Below are positions 38,648 to 39,721 of a DNA stretch of 39,721 nt, one piece after another; the first letter of the stretch is position 1; each line of letters starts with the position of its first letter. The translations under genes were made by a program, and so were the position numbers. Source of the DNA: a virus; IMG/VR virus record IMGVR_UViG_3300020439_000022, positions 1-39,721 of that record. One strand, 5' to 3'. The notes under the pieces are model-generated. The model worked only from the letters and a program-made list of their open reading frames with translations. It did no database searches and had not been told where the DNA came from.

Positions 38648-39721
38648 ATGGCAACTATTAGTAGAGGTGGAATATTACAAGTTAAGGTTACCGATCCCGG
38701 CCGTCAGCTACTTAGTGACAATAGCAATGTAACAGGAGCAAGGTACCTCGGAAAACCAGAAACAGTTGCAACACCTACTTACACTCAAACAGTCTATGAT
38801 TTAACAGGTTCTGGTGCAATATTCGAAATAGATACTTCGCCGACTGCAACACTACAAGATGGCAAAATAACTATTGTAGACCCCGGAAGAAATTATAAAG
38901 TGGGTGATGTATTTGAATGTTCATCAGTAAGTTTTGGTGGGCAACTATACGGTTATTTCGAAGTCACTGCAGTCAAAGAAAGTAAGACAGGTTATACTCC
39001 GCCAGACAGTCCAACTGTTGGTGGAACAATGAAAGATTTATTCCAACCTTCTAGAGTCGATCCACAATACCAAGATCTAGATCCACATTATTCTAATTAT
39101 ACACTTTTAAAAGGAAAAGGCCTAGCAATACCAATAGATGTTAAGCAAGGGTGGCAAGGATTTGATCAATTTAATATTAAATTTCCTGTTGGTATAAATT
39201 TATCTGGTTATGTGCTTACGGCAACCATAAGTAAAGTTGCATACGGTGCGCCAGGTGCTTTTGGACTTAGACAAAACGGCGAAGTTAAATTTAAATTTGG
39301 TGATCAACCTTGGGGTGAACAAGATAGAAGAAGATTATTAATTTACCAAAACGATTCACCGGCCGGAAAAGGTAAGCTCCATCTTCCTACAAAAGGCGGA
39401 CAAGGATTTCTAAATTTCTATTTACACAAAGAAGGCGATACAAATGATAGATTCAATGACTTTGATGTAACACTTAGATTATTCAGAGTAAATAGACAAA
39501 CAGCACTTAAACAAGACCCAGGTGTAGTAGTTGCACAAGACGTAACAACTACAACAGGCTCAGCTAGTGGATCTACAGGTGTAAGAAGCGGAGGAAGCGG
39601 CGATGGAGGCGATGATGGCGGCACTGATATAAAAGATATTGCCGTTGGAATTGCAGCGGGAGCAGCAGCGCTTTCAGCATTTAAAGGTGCTTTAGGTGGA
39701 GCAGATGCTTGTGGTCCCGCA
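38648..39721 (+). CDS. Putative virion structural protein (3' end outside window)
   Basis: Open for all 358 codons to the window end, starting MATISRGGILQVKVTDPGRQ two bases after the PAAR stop. The first 300 residues are beta-rich, with GKITIVDPGRNYKVGDVF resembling a small repeat common in phage fibres, then a Gly/Ser-rich spacer (GSASGSTGVRSGG, GDGGDDGG) and an Ala-rich hydrophobic segment at the edge. T4-like phages usually place baseplate genes such as 6 and 25 near here; this is probably a baseplate- or tail-associated structural protein. No specific family is recognised. Confidence 0.65.
   Translation, partial: MATISRGGILQVKVTDPGRQLLSDNSNVTGARYLGKPETVATPTYTQTVYDLTGSGAIFEIDTSPTATLQDGKITIVDPGRNYKVGDVFECSSVSFGGQLYGYFEVTAVKESKTGYTPPDSPTVGGTMKDLFQPSRVDPQYQDLDPHYSNYTLLKGKGLAIPIDVKQGWQGFDQFNIKFPVGINLSGYVLTATISKVAYGAPGAFGLRQNGEVKFKFGDQPWGEQDRRRLLIYQNDSPAGKGKLHLPTKGGQGFLNFYLHKEGDTNDRFNDFDVTLRLFRVNRQTALKQDPGVVVAQDVTTTTGSASGSTGVRSGGSGDGGDDGGTDIKDIAVGIAAGAAALSAFKGALGGADACGPA

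Overview
The window looks like part of the genome of a lytic, T4-like marine myovirus. Evidence is a baseplate and tail-tube gene set recognisable from T4 (gp4, gp48, gp53, gp54-like, gp26-like, gp27-like, gp5-like and a PAAR tip protein), T4-type replication and late-transcription genes in the T4 order gp33 - (extra gene) - gp59 - gp32, and repeated TATAAATA late-promoter boxes. DNA is AT-rich, genes are packed with 1-30 bp overlaps, and no photosynthesis gene is present. The three tRNAs carry an encoded CCA end, which fits a proteobacterial host better than a cyanobacterium. A SAR11-type or other marine heterotroph is plausible but not proven.

Layout. (1) 1-752 (+): the end of an unknown gene, a small membrane protein and a lipoprotein-like gene. 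(2) 6561-749 (-): an operon of exported or membrane proteins, including a Thr/Asn-repeat protein and a large acidic protein with Cys repeats, ending in a radical SAM gene. (3) 6738-19344 (+): a 12.6 kb tightly overlapped cassette, headed by a late promoter, of modification enzymes: lipid desaturase, two Asp/Asn-hydroxylase-like proteins, GNAT, methyltransferase, 2OG-Fe(II) oxygenase, three tandem radical SAM paralogues, two SGNH-like proteins and a NodU-type carbamoyltransferase. (4) 19381-23185 (+): PhoH, WGR-type DNA ligase, another 2OG oxygenase, PD-(D/E)XK nuclease and small unknowns. (5) 23187-23716: three tRNAs (Arg-UCU, Leu-UAA, CAU) and a small membrane protein, closed by a terminator. 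(6) 23838-27246 (+): epimerase, gp33, an unknown gene, gp59 and gp32, closed by a terminator. (7) 27316-28525 (+): 2OG oxygenase and a T4-type lysozyme. (8) 33659-28522 (-): gp4, gp2-like, gp54-like, gp26-like, a small gp51-like protein and a tape-measure-like protein. (9) 33695-39721 (+): gp48, gp53, gp27-like, gp5-like, PAAR protein and an unfinished structural gene.

How it works together. Early sigma70-type promoters (20168, 23803) serve DNA-metabolism and late-activator genes. gp33 would then help redirect host RNA polymerase to the TATAAATA promoters, which head the virion modules and, notably, the modification cassette. The most interesting points are this late-expressed iron/radical-SAM-heavy cassette; several promoters whose predicted start nucleotide falls exactly on the A of an ATG (leaderless mRNAs); two face-to-face late promoters interleaved between gp4 and gp48; and a gp5 spike without its lysozyme domain alongside a separate lysozyme gene. 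No stretch over 300 bases lacks a gene. No rRNA, insertion sequence, CRISPR array, integrase or attachment site was seen.
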